A DNA stretch of 64,000 bases from Spongiactinospora rosea (GTDB lineage Bacteria; Actinomycetota; Actinomycetes; Streptosporangiales; Streptosporangiaceae): NCBI RefSeq assembly GCF_003315795.1, contig NZ_QMEY01000003.1, forward strand, positions 558,001 through 622,000, written 5' to 3'. Every line of letters begins with the position of its first letter. The stretch's first letter is position 1. Positions 27,123 through 35,831 of the stretch are shown here, piece by piece. The notes below the pieces were generated by a model that saw nothing but the letters and a program-made list of their open reading frames with translations, had not been told where the DNA came from and searched no databases. A program made the position numbers and the translations under genes.

Positions 27123-27626
27123 TTGCGGGAGTCGCGGGACTTCGCCGTAACCGTGCTCGTGCTGGCCGTGCTGGGTGTCGCGGCGGGGGTGGTCTGGTCG
27201 CTGGTCGCGCCGCGCGCGCCGTACGTCGCGCTGGACGGCGGACCGGCCCTCGCCGATCCGTCCACCCAGGCCCTCGTCGCCGCCGACGGATGGTTCGCGG
27301 TGATCACCGGCGCGGTGGGGCTCGCGGTGGGGCTGGTGGGGTTCGTGCTGTCGCGGGGGCGTTCGCCCGCCGTGCTGGCGGGGCTCGCTGGCGGCGGGCT
27401 GGTGGCCGCGTTCCTGGCCCGCTGGATCGGCGGCGTGGTCAACCTCGGCACCGCGCACGTCGCGGCGCCGGTCGCGGGCGGGCCCGCCGTGCCGGGGGCG
27501 CTGGAGCTGACCGCGTCCGGGGTGCTGGTGACCTGCCCGCTGCTGGCCGTCGGCCTGTACGGCCTGCTGCTCGGCCTCGGCCTCTACCGCGACGACGACC
27601 CCGTCCCGTCGCCACCGCCCCTGTAG
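27123..27626 (+). CDS. DUF2567-type membrane protein
   Basis: A 167-residue integral membrane protein with about four hydrophobic segments (VLVLAVLGVAAGVVWSLVAP; AVITGAVGLAVGLVGFVLS; LAGLAGGGLVAAFLARWIGG; LVTCPLLAVGLYGLLLGLGL). The loop after the first segment (YVALDGGPALADPSTQALVA ADGWF) and the segment order match actinobacterial DUF2567 proteins of unknown function. The start is a TTG at 27123 with an AAGGGGG SD at 27108-27114. It is divergent from murA. Confidence 0.75.
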   Translation: MRESRDFAVTVLVLAVLGVAAGVVWSLVAPRAPYVALDGGPALADPSTQALVAADGWFAVITGAVGLAVGLVGFVLSRGRSPAVLAGLAGGGLVAAFLARWIGGVVNLGTAHVAAPVAGGPAVPGALELTASGVLVTCPLLAVGLYGLLLGLGLYRDDDPVPSPPPL

Positions 27627-27647
27627 CCCGGGCGTGGCGGCCCAGTG

Positions 27648-27686
27648 AGTAGAGCAGGCCAGTAGAGCAGGTCGGTAGAGCAGGTC
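27648..27686. repeat. 13-bp tandem repeat at the convergent end of DUF2567 and amidase genes
   Basis: AGTAGAGCAGGCC (27648-27660), AGTAGAGCAGGTC (27661-27673) and GGTAGAGCAGGTC (27674-27686) are head-to-tail, with a degenerate fourth copy after. The last copy contains the amidase stop codon. Confidence 0.85.
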
Positions 27687-29139
27687 AGCCGAGCAGTGGC
27701 GGGCGGCGGGCCGCGTGGCCGGTGGCGGCCTCGAACGCCGCCGCCGCCCGCAGCACGCCCGCGTCGCCGTACGGCCGGCCCACGAGCTGCACCCCCACCG
27801 GCAGCCCGTCCGGCGTGAACCCGCACGGCACCGACGCCGCCGGCGCGTGCAGCACGCTGATCCAGTACGCCGACCGCATCCACGCCAGGTAGTCCGGCAT
27901 CGGCACCCCCGCCACCACCGCCACGTGCGGCTCCTCGACGGGGAACGGCGGCACCTGGCTGACCGGGGCGATCAGCAGGTCGTAGTTCGCCCAGAAGGCG
28001 CTCATCCTGCGGAACAGGCCGGTGCGCAGGCGTTCGGCCCTGGCCAGGTCGGCCGCGGTGAGCGCGCGCCCGGCCGTGACGTTCCAGCGCACGTTCTCGG
28101 CCAGCTCGGACTGCGGCAGCTCGCCGTAGGCGAGCGTGTAGTACCATGCCCGGTAGATCCGGAAGGCGTCGTCGGCGGCGGACAGGTCGAGGTCCACCCG
28201 CTCGACCCGCGCGCCCAGCCGCTCGAAGACCGCGGGCGCCCGCGCGGTGATCGCCGCGGTGTCCGGGTCCACCGGGAGCCCGCCCAGATCGGGGCTCCAG
28301 GCCACCCGCAGACCGGTCAGGCCGTCCGGCGCGGACAGCGCATGGGACAGCGAACTGGACAGCGCGTTGGACAGGGCCGTGAACTCCGACCCGTCGCCGG
28401 GCAGGGTCAGCGGCGAGGAGTGATCGAACCCGGCGATCACGCCGAGCAGCAGCGCCAGGTCGCCGACCGTCCGTGCCATCGGGCCGCTGACGCCCAGGGT
28501 GTACCAGGCGGCGGTGCCGGTGGCGGGGGAGGGCACCAGGCCGGGGGTCGGCCGCAGGCCGGTCACGTTGCAGAACGAGGCCGGGTTGCGCAGCGAGCCG
28601 CCCATGTCGGAGCCGTCGGCGAGCGGGACCATGCCGGTGGCCAGCGCCGCCGCCGCGCCCCCGCTGCTGCCGCCCGCGCTCCTGGCCGTGTCGTAGGGGT
28701 TGCGGGTGGCGCCGAACACCGCGTTGACGGTGTGCGAGCCGGTGCCGAACTCGGGGGTGTTGGTCTTGCCCACGGTGATCGCGCCTGCCGCGCGCATCCG
28801 CCGCACGATCACCGCGTCGCGGTCGGGCACGTGCTCCTCGTACAGCCGCGAGCCGTAGGTGGTGCGGATGCCCGCGGTGTCCACCAGGTCCTTGTGCGCG
28901 ACCGGCAGCCCGTGCAGGGGGCCGCGCAGGTGACCGGCCGCGAGGTCGGCGTCGGCCTTGGCGGCCTCGGCCAGCGCCTGGTCGGCCACCAGCGTGACGA
29001 TGGCGTTGACCGTGCCGTTGACCCGCTCGATCCGGCGCAGGCACGACTCCACCAGCTCGACGGCGGTGATGTGGCGTTCGCGTACGAGCCGGGCGGCCTC
29101 GACGGCGGTGAGGTCGCACGGCTCGGTGTCGCTGATCAT
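27685..29139 (-). CDS. Amidase (amidase signature family)
   Basis: A hydrolase of carboxamide bonds, 484 residues. The Ser-cisSer-Lys triad is readable: lysine in GLPVAHKDLVDTAG near residue 83, the glycine/serine-rich signature SAGGSSGGAAAALATGMVPL near 155-175 and the nucleophilic Ser in DGSDMGGSLRNPASFC. The C-terminal PCGFTPDGLPVGVQLVGRPY is also typical. Substrate cannot be told. GatA is unlikely because no gatB or gatC is adjacent. The start is seven bases after the ybaK stop, so the two form an operon. Confidence 0.9.
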   Translation of the reverse strand: MISDTEPCDLTAVEAARLVRERHITAVELVESCLRRIERVNGTVNAIVTLVADQALAEAAKADADLAAGHLRGPLHGLPVAHKDLVDTAGIRTTYGSRLYEEHVPDRDAVIVRRMRAAGAITVGKTNTPEFGTGSHTVNAVFGATRNPYDTARSAGGSSGGAAAALATGMVPLADGSDMGGSLRNPASFCNVTGLRPTPGLVPSPATGTAAWYTLGVSGPMARTVGDLALLLGVIAGFDHSSPLTLPGDGSEFTALSNALSSSLSHALSAPDGLTGLRVAWSPDLGGLPVDPDTAAITARAPAVFERLGARVERVDLDLSAADDAFRIYRAWYYTLAYGELPQSELAENVRWNVTAGRALTAADLARAERLRTGLFRRMSAFWANYDLLIAPVSQVPPFPVEEPHVAVVAGVPMPDYLAWMRSAYWISVLHAPAASVPCGFTPDGLPVGVQLVGRPYGDAGVLRAAAAFEAATGHAARRPPLLG

Positions 29140-29146
29140 GGCGGGC

Positions 29147-29647
29147 TCAGCCCGCCTTGGCGATGGCGGCGGTGACGCCCCTGGTCAGCTCGACGAGCAC
29201 GGACGGGGCGGTCTCGATCTGCAGGCCCCTGCGCCCCGCGGAGAAGTAGATCGTCTCGAACGCGAGCGCCGAGGAGTCGATCACCGTGGGCAGGCTCCGG
29301 CGCTGGCCGAGCGGGCTGATGCCGCCCACCACGTATCCGGTGACCCGCTCGACCTTGCCGGACTCGGCCATGACCGCGCGCTTGCCGCCGAGCGCCGCCG
29401 CGAACGCCTTCAGGTCGAGCTTGCCCGCCACCGGCACCACGGCGACCGCCAGGCCGTCCTCGACCTCGGCGACCAGTGTCTTGAAGATCCGCTCGTGCGG
29501 CACGCCGAGCGCGTCGGCGGCCTCCTCGCCGTACGCCTGAGCGCTCGGGTCGTGCTCGTACGGATGCAGGGTGAAACCGGCCCTGGCCTGTGTCAGCGCC
29601 ACGGTGGCCGGGGTGCCCTGCCCGCCCTTGCTCTTGCTCCTGCCCAC
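29147..29647 (-). CDS. ybaK: YbaK/EbsC-family Cys-tRNA(Pro)/Cys-tRNA(Cys) deacylase
   Basis: A trans-editing deacylase of the YbaK family (166 residues) that hydrolyses mischarged Cys-tRNA(Pro). Family features: TLHPYEHDPSAQAYGEEAAD, FKTLVAEV, AVAVVPVAGKLDLKAFAAAL GGKRA, VTGYVVGGISPLGQ and a final IETAPSVLVELT. The start is GTG (complement 29645-29647). There is no SD; TAGGCT lies six bases upstream, so translation is probably leaderless. Confidence 0.9.
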   Translation of the reverse strand: MGRSKSKGGQGTPATVALTQARAGFTLHPYEHDPSAQAYGEEAADALGVPHERIFKTLVAEVEDGLAVAVVPVAGKLDLKAFAAALGGKRAVMAESGKVERVTGYVVGGISPLGQRRSLPTVIDSSALAFETIYFSAGRRGLQIETAPSVLVELTRGVTAAIAKAG

Positions 29648-29653
29648 AGGGAG

Positions 29654-29659
29654 AGCCTA
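29654..29659 (-). promoter_or_regulatory. -10 element of leaderless ybaK
   Basis: Minus-strand TAGGCT ends six bases before the GTG start, the same hexamer and nearly the same spacing as at murA. Confidence 0.5.
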
Positions 29660-29702
29660 GGGGAAGACCAAAGATCTACTTTGTAAAGGCCGAGGGACGG
29701 GT

Positions 29703-29717
29703 GTCCACAAGGTGGAC
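29703..29717. promoter_or_regulatory. Palindrome in the ybaK-hisD divergent region
   Basis: GTCCAC-AAG-GTGGAC is a perfect 6-bp inverted repeat with a 3-base centre, 28 bases before the hisD -10. It could be an operator for the his operon; no regulator is evident nearby. Confidence 0.3.
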
Positions 29718-29744
29718 AGAACGAGTTTCGTCTTGCGCACTCCG

Positions 29745-29750
29745 TAAACT
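29745..29750 (+). promoter_or_regulatory. -10 element of leaderless hisD and the his operon
   Basis: TAAACT is followed by exactly six bases (GGTGAG) and then the GTG start of hisD. No properly spaced SD is present. A leaderless first gene excludes a classical His leader-peptide attenuator here. Confidence 0.55.
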
Positions 29751-29756
29751 GGTGAG

Positions 29757-31064
29757 GTGATTTCCCGTATCGATCTGCGCGGAGGGCTCCCCAGAGACCT
29801 CCGCGCCGTGCTGCCCCGCGCCGAGCTCGACGTCGAGGCCGCCCTTGCCAAGGTGCGGCCGATCTGCGATGACGTGCGTCATCGTGGCGTGGCCGCGATC
29901 CGGGAGCTCACCGCACGCTTCGAGGGTGTGGAGCTGGCCTCCACCCGCGTCCCCGTCCAGGCCCTGGCCGACGCGCTGGCCGCGCTCGACCCCAAGGTCC
30001 GCGCGGCCCTTGAGGAGTCCATCCGCCGCGCCCGGCTGGTCCACCGCGCCCAGCGGCGGTCCGACGTCACCACCCAGGTGGTGCCCGGCGGCACGGTCAC
30101 CGAGCGCTGGGTGCCGGTCGAGCGGGTCGGCCTCTACGTCCCGGGCGGCCGGGCGGTCTACCCGTCCAGCGTGGTCATGAACGTCGTGCCCGCCCAGGAG
30201 GCCGGGGTCGGCTCCCTGGCGGTCACCAGCCCGGCGCAGGCCGCGTTCGGCGGTCTGCCGCACCCGTCGATCCTGGCCGCGTGCGCGCTGCTCGGCGTCG
30301 ATGAGGTCTACGCCGTGGGCGGCGCCCAGGCGGTCGCCATGTTCGCGTACGGCACGCAGGAGTGCCCGCCCGCGACCATGGTCACCGGCCCGGGGAGCAT
30401 CTGGGTGGCGGCGGCCAAGCGGCTGCTCAAGGGCCGGATCGGCATCGACTCGGAGGCCGGCCCCACCGAGATCGCCGTCCTCGCCGACCGCACCGCCGAC
30501 CCGGTCCACGTCGCCGCCGACCTGATCAGCCAGGCCGAGCACGACGTGATCGCCGCCGCGGTGCTGGTCACCGATGACGCAGACCTGGCCGCCCGGGTGG
30601 AGAAGGAGCTGGCCGCGCAGGTCGCCGCGACGCGGCACGGCGAGCGGGTCACCGAGGCCCTTTCCGGCAGGCAGTCCGGCATCGTGCTCGTCTCGGGCAT
30701 CGACGACGGCCTCGCGGTGGTCGACGCTTACGCCGCCGAGCACCTGGAGATCCAGACCGCCGACGCCGCCGCGGTCGCCGCCCGCGTGCGCAACGCCGGG
30801 GCGATCTTCATCGGCCCCTACTCCCCGGTCTCGCTGGGCGACTACCTGGCCGGCTCCAACCACGTGCTGCCCACCGGCGGGTGCGCCTGCCACTCCTCGG
30901 GCCTGTCGGTCCAGACGTTCCTGCGCGGCATCCACGTGGTGGAGTACGACCGCGCGGCGCTGGCCGGGGCGGCGGCCCATGTGTGCACGCTGGCCGACAC
31001 CGAAGACCTGCCCGCCCACGGCGCCGCGATCCGCGCCAGGTTCGACTGGGGGCTGCCCTCGTGA
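29757..31064 (+). CDS. hisD: Histidinol dehydrogenase
   Basis: Catalyses the last two NAD-dependent oxidations, histidinol to histidine. Family markers: [47 protein letters not shown], the [14 protein letters not shown] segment, and the zinc and catalytic region [11 protein letters not shown] and [11 protein letters not shown]. At 435 residues the length is usual. First gene of the his operon; its stop overlaps hisC as GTGA. Start GTG at 29757. Confidence 0.96.
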   Translation: MISRIDLRGGLPRDLRAVLPRAELDVEAALAKVRPICDDVRHRGVAAIRELTARFEGVELASTRVPVQALADALAALDPKVRAALEESIRRARLVHRAQRRSDVTTQVVPGGTVTERWVPVERVGLYVPGGRAVYPSSVVMNVVPAQEAGVGSLAVTSPAQAAFGGLPHPSILAACALLGVDEVYAVGGAQAVAMFAYGTQECPPATMVTGPGSIWVAAAKRLLKGRIGIDSEAGPTEIAVLADRTADPVHVAADLISQAEHDVIAAAVLVTDDADLAARVEKELAAQVAATRHGERVTEALSGRQSGIVLVSGIDDGLAVVDAYAAEHLEIQTADAAAVAARVRNAGAIFIGPYSPVSLGDYLAGSNHVLPTGGCACHSSGLSVQTFLRGIHVVEYDRAALAGAAAHVCTLADTEDLPAHGAAIRARFDWGLPS

Positions 31065-32149
31065 CCTCGCTCTCCGACCTGCCGATCCGCGAAGATCTGC
31101 GCGGACGCTCGCCGTACGGCGCTCCGCAGATCGACGTGCCGGTCCGGCTCAACACCAACGAGAACCCCTACCCGCCGTCGCCGGGGCTGGCCGACGACCT
31201 GGCCCGGGCGGTGCGCGAGCAGGCCGTCGGCCTCAACCGCTACCCCGACCGCGACGCGGTCGAGCTGCGCGCCCGGCTCGCCGACTATCTCGGGCACGAC
31301 CTGTCCGGCGAGCGGGTGTGGGCGGCCAACGGGTCCAACGAGGTGATCCAGCAGATCCTGCAGGCGTTCGGCGGCCCGGGGCGCACGGCGCTGGGCTTCG
31401 AGCCGTCCTACTCGATGCACCCCATCCTGACCAGGGGCACCGCGACCGAGTGGATCGCCGCCGCCCGCGAGGACGACTTCGGCATCGACCCCGGCAAGGC
31501 GGTGGCCGCGATCGAGGAGCACCGGCCCGACGTGGTGTTCCTCACCTCGCCCAACAACCCGACCGGCACCGCGCTGCCGATGCACGTGATCGAGCGGGTG
31601 GTCGCCGCCGCGCCCGGCATGGTGGTCGTCGACGAGGCCTACTTCGAGTTCGCCCGCACCGGCACGCCGTCGGCGCTGACGCTGCTGCCCGGCCACCCGC
31701 GGCTGATCGTGACCCGCACGATGTCCAAGGCGTTCGCGATGGCGGGCACCCGGCTGGGCTACCTGGCCGCGCACCCGGCGGTGATCGAGGCGCTGCTGCT
31801 GGTCCGCCTGCCGTACCATTTGTCGTCGTTGACGCAGGCGGCGGCGCTGGTCGCGCTGGCCCACCACGCGGAGCTGCTGGGCACGGTCGATCGGTTGCGC
31901 GCCGAGCGCGACGCGACGGTGGCCTGGCTGCGCGGCAAGGGCCTGTCCGCGGCCGACTCCGACGCCAACTTCGTGCTGTTCGGGCGCTTTCCCGACCGCC
32001 GCGCGGTCTGGGAGGCGCTGCTGGCGCGCGGGGTGCTGGTCCGCGAGCTGGGCCCGGCGGAGTGGCTGCGGGTTTCGATCGGGACGGGCGAGGAGATGGC
32101 GGCCTTCCGGGCCGCACTGGAAGGCGCCGTGATGGAGGGGGCTGCATGA
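31061..32149 (+). CDS. hisC: Histidinol-phosphate aminotransferase
   Basis: PLP-dependent fold-type I aminotransferase converting imidazole acetol phosphate to histidinol phosphate. [11 protein letters not shown] is at the N terminus, followed by the aspartate region [14 protein letters not shown] and VVDEAYFEF. The PLP lysine is in [19 protein letters not shown]. Length 362 residues. GTG 31061 overlaps the hisD stop; the end overlaps hisB as ATGA. Confidence 0.95.
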   Translation: MTSLSDLPIREDLRGRSPYGAPQIDVPVRLNTNENPYPPSPGLADDLARAVREQAVGLNRYPDRDAVELRARLADYLGHDLSGERVWAANGSNEVIQQILQAFGGPGRTALGFEPSYSMHPILTRGTATEWIAAAREDDFGIDPGKAVAAIEEHRPDVVFLTSPNNPTGTALPMHVIERVVAAAPGMVVVDEAYFEFARTGTPSALTLLPGHPRLIVTRTMSKAFAMAGTRLGYLAAHPAVIEALLLVRLPYHLSSLTQAAALVALAHHAELLGTVDRLRAERDATVAWLRGKGLSAADSDANFVLFGRFPDRRAVWEALLARGVLVRELGPAEWLRVSIGTGEEMAAFRAALEGAVMEGAA

Positions 32150-32736
32150 GGTTCGGCCGGGTGGAGCGTACGACCAAGGAGACCTCGGTGCTGGTCGAGG
32201 TCGGCCTGGACGGCACCGGGCAGGTCGATGTCGCGACCGGAGTGGGGTTCTTCGACCACATGCTCGCGCAGCTCGGCAAGCACGGGCTGTTCGACCTGAC
32301 CGTCAAGACCGAGGGCGACCTGCACATCGACTCCCACCACACGATGGAGGACACCGCGCTGGCGCTGGGGGCGGCGTTCCGCGAGGCGCTGGGCGACAAG
32401 TCCGGCATCCGGCGGTTCGGCAGCGCGTCGTGCCCGCTGGACGAGTCGCTGGCCCAGGTCACCGTCGACCTGTCGGGGCGGCCCTACCTGGTCCACACCG
32501 AGCCGGAGGGCATGGCCCCGATCATCGGCCGCGACTACGACACCACCATGACCAGGCACATCCTGGAGTCCCTGGTGGCCCAGGCGGCGATCTGCCTGCA
32601 CGTCCACGTCCCCTATGGTCGCAACGCCCACCACATCGTGGAGGCCCAGTTCAAGGCGCTGGCCAGGGCGCTGCGCGAGGCGTCCGAGCGCGACCCCCGG
32701 GTCACCGGGGTGCCCAGTACCAAGGGCGTCCTGTGA
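32146..32736 (+). CDS. hisB: Imidazoleglycerol-phosphate dehydratase
   Basis: Monofunctional dehydratase (196 residues) without the phosphatase domain of E. coli HisB. The manganese-binding histidine motifs are clear: [30 protein letters not shown] and [23 protein letters not shown] 32146 overlaps the hisC stop. Confidence 0.96.
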   Translation: MRFGRVERTTKETSVLVEVGLDGTGQVDVATGVGFFDHMLAQLGKHGLFDLTVKTEGDLHIDSHHTMEDTALALGAAFREALGDKSGIRRFGSASCPLDESLAQVTVDLSGRPYLVHTEPEGMAPIIGRDYDTTMTRHILESLVAQAAICLHVHVPYGRNAHHIVEAQFKALARALREASERDPRVTGVPSTKGVL

Positions 32737-32888
32737 CGAACAACTGGACCGCCGCGGTCATGATGTTCGTCGGGCTCTTCCTGATCGGCGGCGTCGTCTC
32801 CTTCTTCAAGCAGGGCATGAAGCTGTTCGCCGTGGTGCTCGGCGTCGGCGCGGCCCTGGCGATCACGGCGGGGGTGCTGTGGTGGTGA
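32733..32888 (+). CDS. Small membrane protein inside the his operon
   Basis: A 51-residue ORF with two hydrophobic stretches ([16 protein letters not shown] and [21 protein letters not shown]) joined by a short basic turn (FKQGMK), suggesting a helical hairpin. GTG 32733 overlaps the hisB stop and its own stop overlaps the hisH start. So it is bounded by four-base overlaps on both sides, strong evidence for a translated, coupled gene. It has no known link to histidine synthesis. Confidence 0.8.
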   Translation: MTNNWTAAVMMFVGLFLIGGVVSFFKQGMKLFAVVLGVGAALAITAGVLWW

Positions 32889-33517
32889 AGGACGTCGTCA
32901 TCCTCGACTACGGCTCGGGCAACCTGCGCTCGGCCGAGCGGGCGCTGGCCCGCGCCGGCGCCCAGGTGACGGTCACGGCCGACTACGACGCGGCGCTCAA
33001 CGCCGACGGCCTGGTGGTGCCGGGCGTCGGCGCGTTCGCCGCGTGCATGGCGGGCCTGACCGGCGTACAGGGCGACCGGCTGGTGGCCCGGCGGCTGGCG
33101 GCCGGGCGTCCGGTGCTCGGCATCTGCGTCGGCATGCAGATCCTGTTCGAGGAGGGCGTCGAGCACGGCGTGCACACCAAGGGCTGCGGCGAGTGGCCCG
33201 GCACCGTTGAGCGCCTGTCCGCGCCGATCCTGCCGCACATGGGCTGGAACACCGTGGCCGCGCCCGAGGGCTCGGTGCTGTTCGCCGGGCTGCCCGCCGG
33301 CACCCGGTTCTACTTCGTCCACTCCTACGGCGTGCGGCAGTGGGAGCTGGCCGCCGGTCCGGGGTTCGCCGACCCGCTGGTGACCTGGTCCCGGCACGGC
33401 GAGCCGTTCGTGGCGGCGGCCGAGAACGGCCCGCTGTCGGCCACCCAGTTCCACCCGGAGAAGTCGGGAGACGCCGGAGCGGCGCTCCTGGCCAACTGGG
33501 TCGGCTCGCTCGGCTGA
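32885..33517 (+). CDS. hisH: Imidazole glycerol phosphate synthase, glutaminase subunit
   Basis: Class I glutamine amidotransferase that feeds ammonia to HisF. The nucleophile Cys is in [18 protein letters not shown]; the catalytic His and Glu are in [24 protein letters not shown] and LPHMGWNTV are family signatures. 210 residues from GTG 32885; GTG 32882 is one codon earlier. hisF is downstream, after one small gene and priA. Confidence 0.95.
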   Translation: MKDVVILDYGSGNLRSAERALARAGAQVTVTADYDAALNADGLVVPGVGAFAACMAGLTGVQGDRLVARRLAAGRPVLGICVGMQILFEEGVEHGVHTKGCGEWPGTVERLSAPILPHMGWNTVAAPEGSVLFAGLPAGTRFYFVHSYGVRQWELAAGPGFADPLVTWSRHGEPFVAAAENGPLSATQFHPEKSGDAGAALLANWVGSLG

Positions 33518-33535
33518 GCGCGCGATGAGGCGAGC

Positions 33536-33874
33536 GTGAGCAAGGAGCGGGCCCGCCGCCGGGCCGAGCGGGAGGCCGAACGCGAACGGCAGGCCGCGCT
33601 GCGCGCCCGGCAGGAGGCCAGGACGGCCCGCCGCCGGGAGCGGCGCGGCAGGCTGCTGGCCGTGCTGCCCCGCCGGGTGCGGGTGGCCAGGCAGGGCGGC
33701 CTGCTCGCCCGCCGCCAGCGCGCCCAGAACGCGGTGTTCCTGGTGCTCTTCCTGATCGTCCAGGTGCTCGCCTGGCTGCTGTTCTCCACCTGGGCGGCCC
33801 GGCTGGGCGTCCTGGTGTTGTCGTTGCTGATCGTCCCGGTGCTCGTCACCCTCGTCTTCGACCGGAGGTCGTGA
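33536..33874 (+). CDS. Small membrane protein with basic N-terminal region, between hisH and priA
   Basis: 112 residues, family not recognised. The first 65 residues are extremely Arg/Glu/Ala-rich ([20 protein letters not shown]) and probably form a charged helix. Two hydrophobic segments follow ([39 protein letters not shown]). GTG 33536 follows GATGAGGCGA. It sits 18 bases after hisH and four before priA, so it is co-transcribed. Proteins of this shape occur at this position in related actinobacteria, but their role is unknown. Confidence 0.75.
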   Translation: MSKERARRRAEREAERERQAALRARQEARTARRRERRGRLLAVLPRRVRVARQGGLLARRQRAQNAVFLVLFLIVQVLAWLLFSTWAARLGVLVLSLLIVPVLVTLVFDRRS

Positions 33875-33878
33875 ACAA

Positions 33879-34604
33879 ATGTCGTCGCTGGTGCTGCTGC
33901 CCGCCGTAGACGTAGCGGACGGCCAGGCCGTGCGCCTGGTGCAGGGCGAGGCCGGGACGGAGACGTCCTACGGCGATCCGCTCGCCGCCGCGCTGGCCTG
34001 GCAGGAGGCCGGGGCGGAGTGGGTCCACCTGGTCGACCTCGACGCGGCCTTCGGCCGGGGTACCAACCGCGAGCTGCTGGCCTCCGTGGTGGGCGCGCTC
34101 GACGTCCAGGTCGAGCTGTCCGGCGGGATCAGGGACGACGAGTCCCTGACCGCGGCCCTGTCCACCGGGTGCCGCAGGGTCAACATCGGGACCGCCGCCC
34201 TGGAGGACCCGGTCTGGTGCGCCAAGATCATCGCCGAGTACGGCGACCGGGTCGCGGTCGGCCTCGACGTCCGCGGCACCACCCTGGCCGCCCGCGGCTG
34301 GACCCGCGAGGGCGGCGACCTGTGGGAGGTGCTGGACCGGCTGGAGTCGGAGGGCTGCTCCCGGTACGTGGTCACCGACGTCACCAAGGACGGCACGCTG
34401 CGCGGCCCCAACGTCGAGCTGCTGCGCCAGGTGTGCGCGCGCACCGAGCGTCCGGTGATCGCCAGCGGCGGCGTCTCCTCGCTGGACGACCTGCGGGTGC
34501 TGTCCTCGCTGGTCCCCGAAGGGGTGGAGGGCGCGATCGTCGGCAAGGCGCTGTACGCGCAGGCGTTCACCCTTCCCGAGGCCCTGGCCGCGGTCGCCGC
34601 CTGA
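33879..34604 (+). CDS. priA: Phosphoribosyl isomerase A (bifunctional HisA/TrpF)
   Basis: A beta/alpha-barrel isomerase. In actinobacteria the HisA-like protein acts on both ProFAR (histidine) and PRA (tryptophan). Catalytic aspartates are in [18 protein letters not shown] near residue 10 and [14 protein letters not shown] near residue 170, and both phosphate-binding loops ([17 protein letters not shown]) are present. 241 residues. No separate trpF occurs near trpC, trpB and trpA in this window, which agrees with the dual role. Start ATG 33879, directly after the preceding small gene. Confidence 0.93.
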   Translation: MSSLVLLPAVDVADGQAVRLVQGEAGTETSYGDPLAAALAWQEAGAEWVHLVDLDAAFGRGTNRELLASVVGALDVQVELSGGIRDDESLTAALSTGCRRVNIGTAALEDPVWCAKIIAEYGDRVAVGLDVRGTTLAARGWTREGGDLWEVLDRLESEGCSRYVVTDVTKDGTLRGPNVELLRQVCARTERPVIASGGVSSLDDLRVLSSLVPEGVEGAIVGKALYAQAFTLPEALAAVAA

Positions 34605-34655
34605 CGTGGCGCGCCGGGTACGCTGGGTGACGGACGAACGGGAAGGAGTGGCCGG

Positions 34656-35426
34656 GTGAGCGTCGCGGTACGCGTGATCCCCTGCCTGGACGTCGATGCC
34701 GGACGGGTGGTCAAGGGGGTCAACTTCACCGGCCTGCGCGACGCCGGAGACCCGGTCGAGCTGGCCGCGCGCTATGACGCCGAAGGCGCCGACGAGCTGA
34801 CGTTCCTCGATATCACGGCCTCGTCGGGGGAGCGCGAGACGATGTTCGACGTGGTCCGCCGGACGGCGGAGCAGGTCTTCATCCCGCTCACCGTGGGCGG
34901 CGGCGTCCGCGCCGTGGCCGACGTCGACCGGCTGCTGCGGGAGGGCGCCGACAAGGTCGCCCTCAACACCGCGGCCGTGGCCCGGCCCGAGCTGCTGACC
35001 GAGGCGTCCCGCCGGTTCGGCGCGCAGTGCGTGGTCCTGTCGGTCGACGCCCGGCGGGTCGTGGACGGCCCGCCGACCCCGAGCGGCTTCGAGGTCACCA
35101 CGCACGGCGGGCGGCGCGGCACCGGCATCGACGCCGTGGAGTGGGCCAGGCGCGGCGAGGAGCTGGGCGCGGGGGAGATCCTGCTCAACTCGATGGACGG
35201 CGACGGCACCAAGTCCGGCTACGACATCGAGATGCTCCGCGCGGTCCGCGCGGCCGTCTCCCTCCCGGTGATCGCCAGCGGCGGCGCGGGCGACCTCGCC
35301 CACTTCCCCCCGGCCGTCGAGGCCGGAGCCGACGCGGTGCTCGCCGCCAGCGTCCTGCACTTCGGCCAGCTCAAGATCGGCGACATCAAGGACACCCTGC
35401 GCCAGGCGGGCCACCCCGTCCGCTGA
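34656..35426 (+). CDS. hisF: Imidazole glycerol phosphate synthase, cyclase subunit
   Basis: Barrel partner of HisH; makes IGP and AICAR from PRFAR and ammonia. The catalytic aspartates are in [19 protein letters not shown] (Asp11 region) and [33 protein letters not shown] and [11 protein letters not shown] bind phosphate. 256 residues. GTG 34656 follows GGAAGGAG. hisI is not next: it is almost 10 kb away at 45395. Confidence 0.96.
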   Translation: MSVAVRVIPCLDVDAGRVVKGVNFTGLRDAGDPVELAARYDAEGADELTFLDITASSGERETMFDVVRRTAEQVFIPLTVGGGVRAVADVDRLLREGADKVALNTAAVARPELLTEASRRFGAQCVVLSVDARRVVDGPPTPSGFEVTTHGGRRGTGIDAVEWARRGEELGAGEILLNSMDGDGTKSGYDIEMLRAVRAAVSLPVIASGGAGDLAHFPPAVEAGADAVLAASVLHFGQLKIGDIKDTLRQAGHPVR

Positions 35427-35576
35427 CCCCCGCCCGACCCCCGAACGGCTGACAGCCGATCGGCCGTCATGCGGCCGGGGTGCCCTGGGGTGCATCCTGA
35501 AGCAGCGGAACGGGCAGGAGAGGATCCGCGGGAGGGCAAGGCGGGCACCGGATGGGCACTGCGCGCCCGCCACGGC

Positions 35577-35770
35577 GGATCCGTCTCCTGTCCCGTTCGG
35601 CGTATCGATTCAGGACCCGCGGGCGGGCCACGGATGGGCGCCGTAGGCCCGCCGCAGCGGTTCCGTCCCCTGCCCGACCCGGCCCGTTGATCAGGGATCA
35701 ACGGGCCAGTGGGCCGTTGTACGGCAGGGCGCGGATCCGTTTCCTGTCCCGTTCGGCGTGATGGTCAGGG
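35577..35770. repeat. Degenerate 75-80-bp intergenic repeats between hisF and the sensor kinase gene
   Basis: The 405-base gap holds no gene. A unit with core GGATCCGTCTCCTGTCCCG starts near 35577. It returns as CGGTTCCGTCCCCTGCCCG near 35658 and as CGGATCCGTTTCCTGTCCCG near 35732, each followed by a GAT-TCAGG-like segment. One copy contains the perfect 12-bp hairpin listed separately. The layout resembles the array at 61427-61720. Confidence 0.65.
35681..35707. terminator. Perfect 12-bp inverted repeat downstream of hisF
   Basis: GGCCCGTTGATC (35681-35692) pairs with GATCAACGGGCC (35696-35707) around AGG. It may end the his transcript, but it is about 250 bases after hisF, has no T-tract and is part of the repeat array. 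Confidence 0.5.
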
Positions 35771-35831
35771 ATCAATGGGCGTAGACTGAGTTCCGCCCAT
35801 CCCCCCCGCCGAAGGTGCGCGCGGTTTGCCC

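Noticed and set aside
29703..29756. His leader-peptide attenuator before hisD
   Set aside because: No run of His codons and no terminator; the -10 element sits six bases before the start codon, leaving no leader RNA.
35577..35770. Insertion sequence remnant
   Set aside because: No transposase fragment and no terminal inverted repeat flanked by target duplication; only short diverged repeats.
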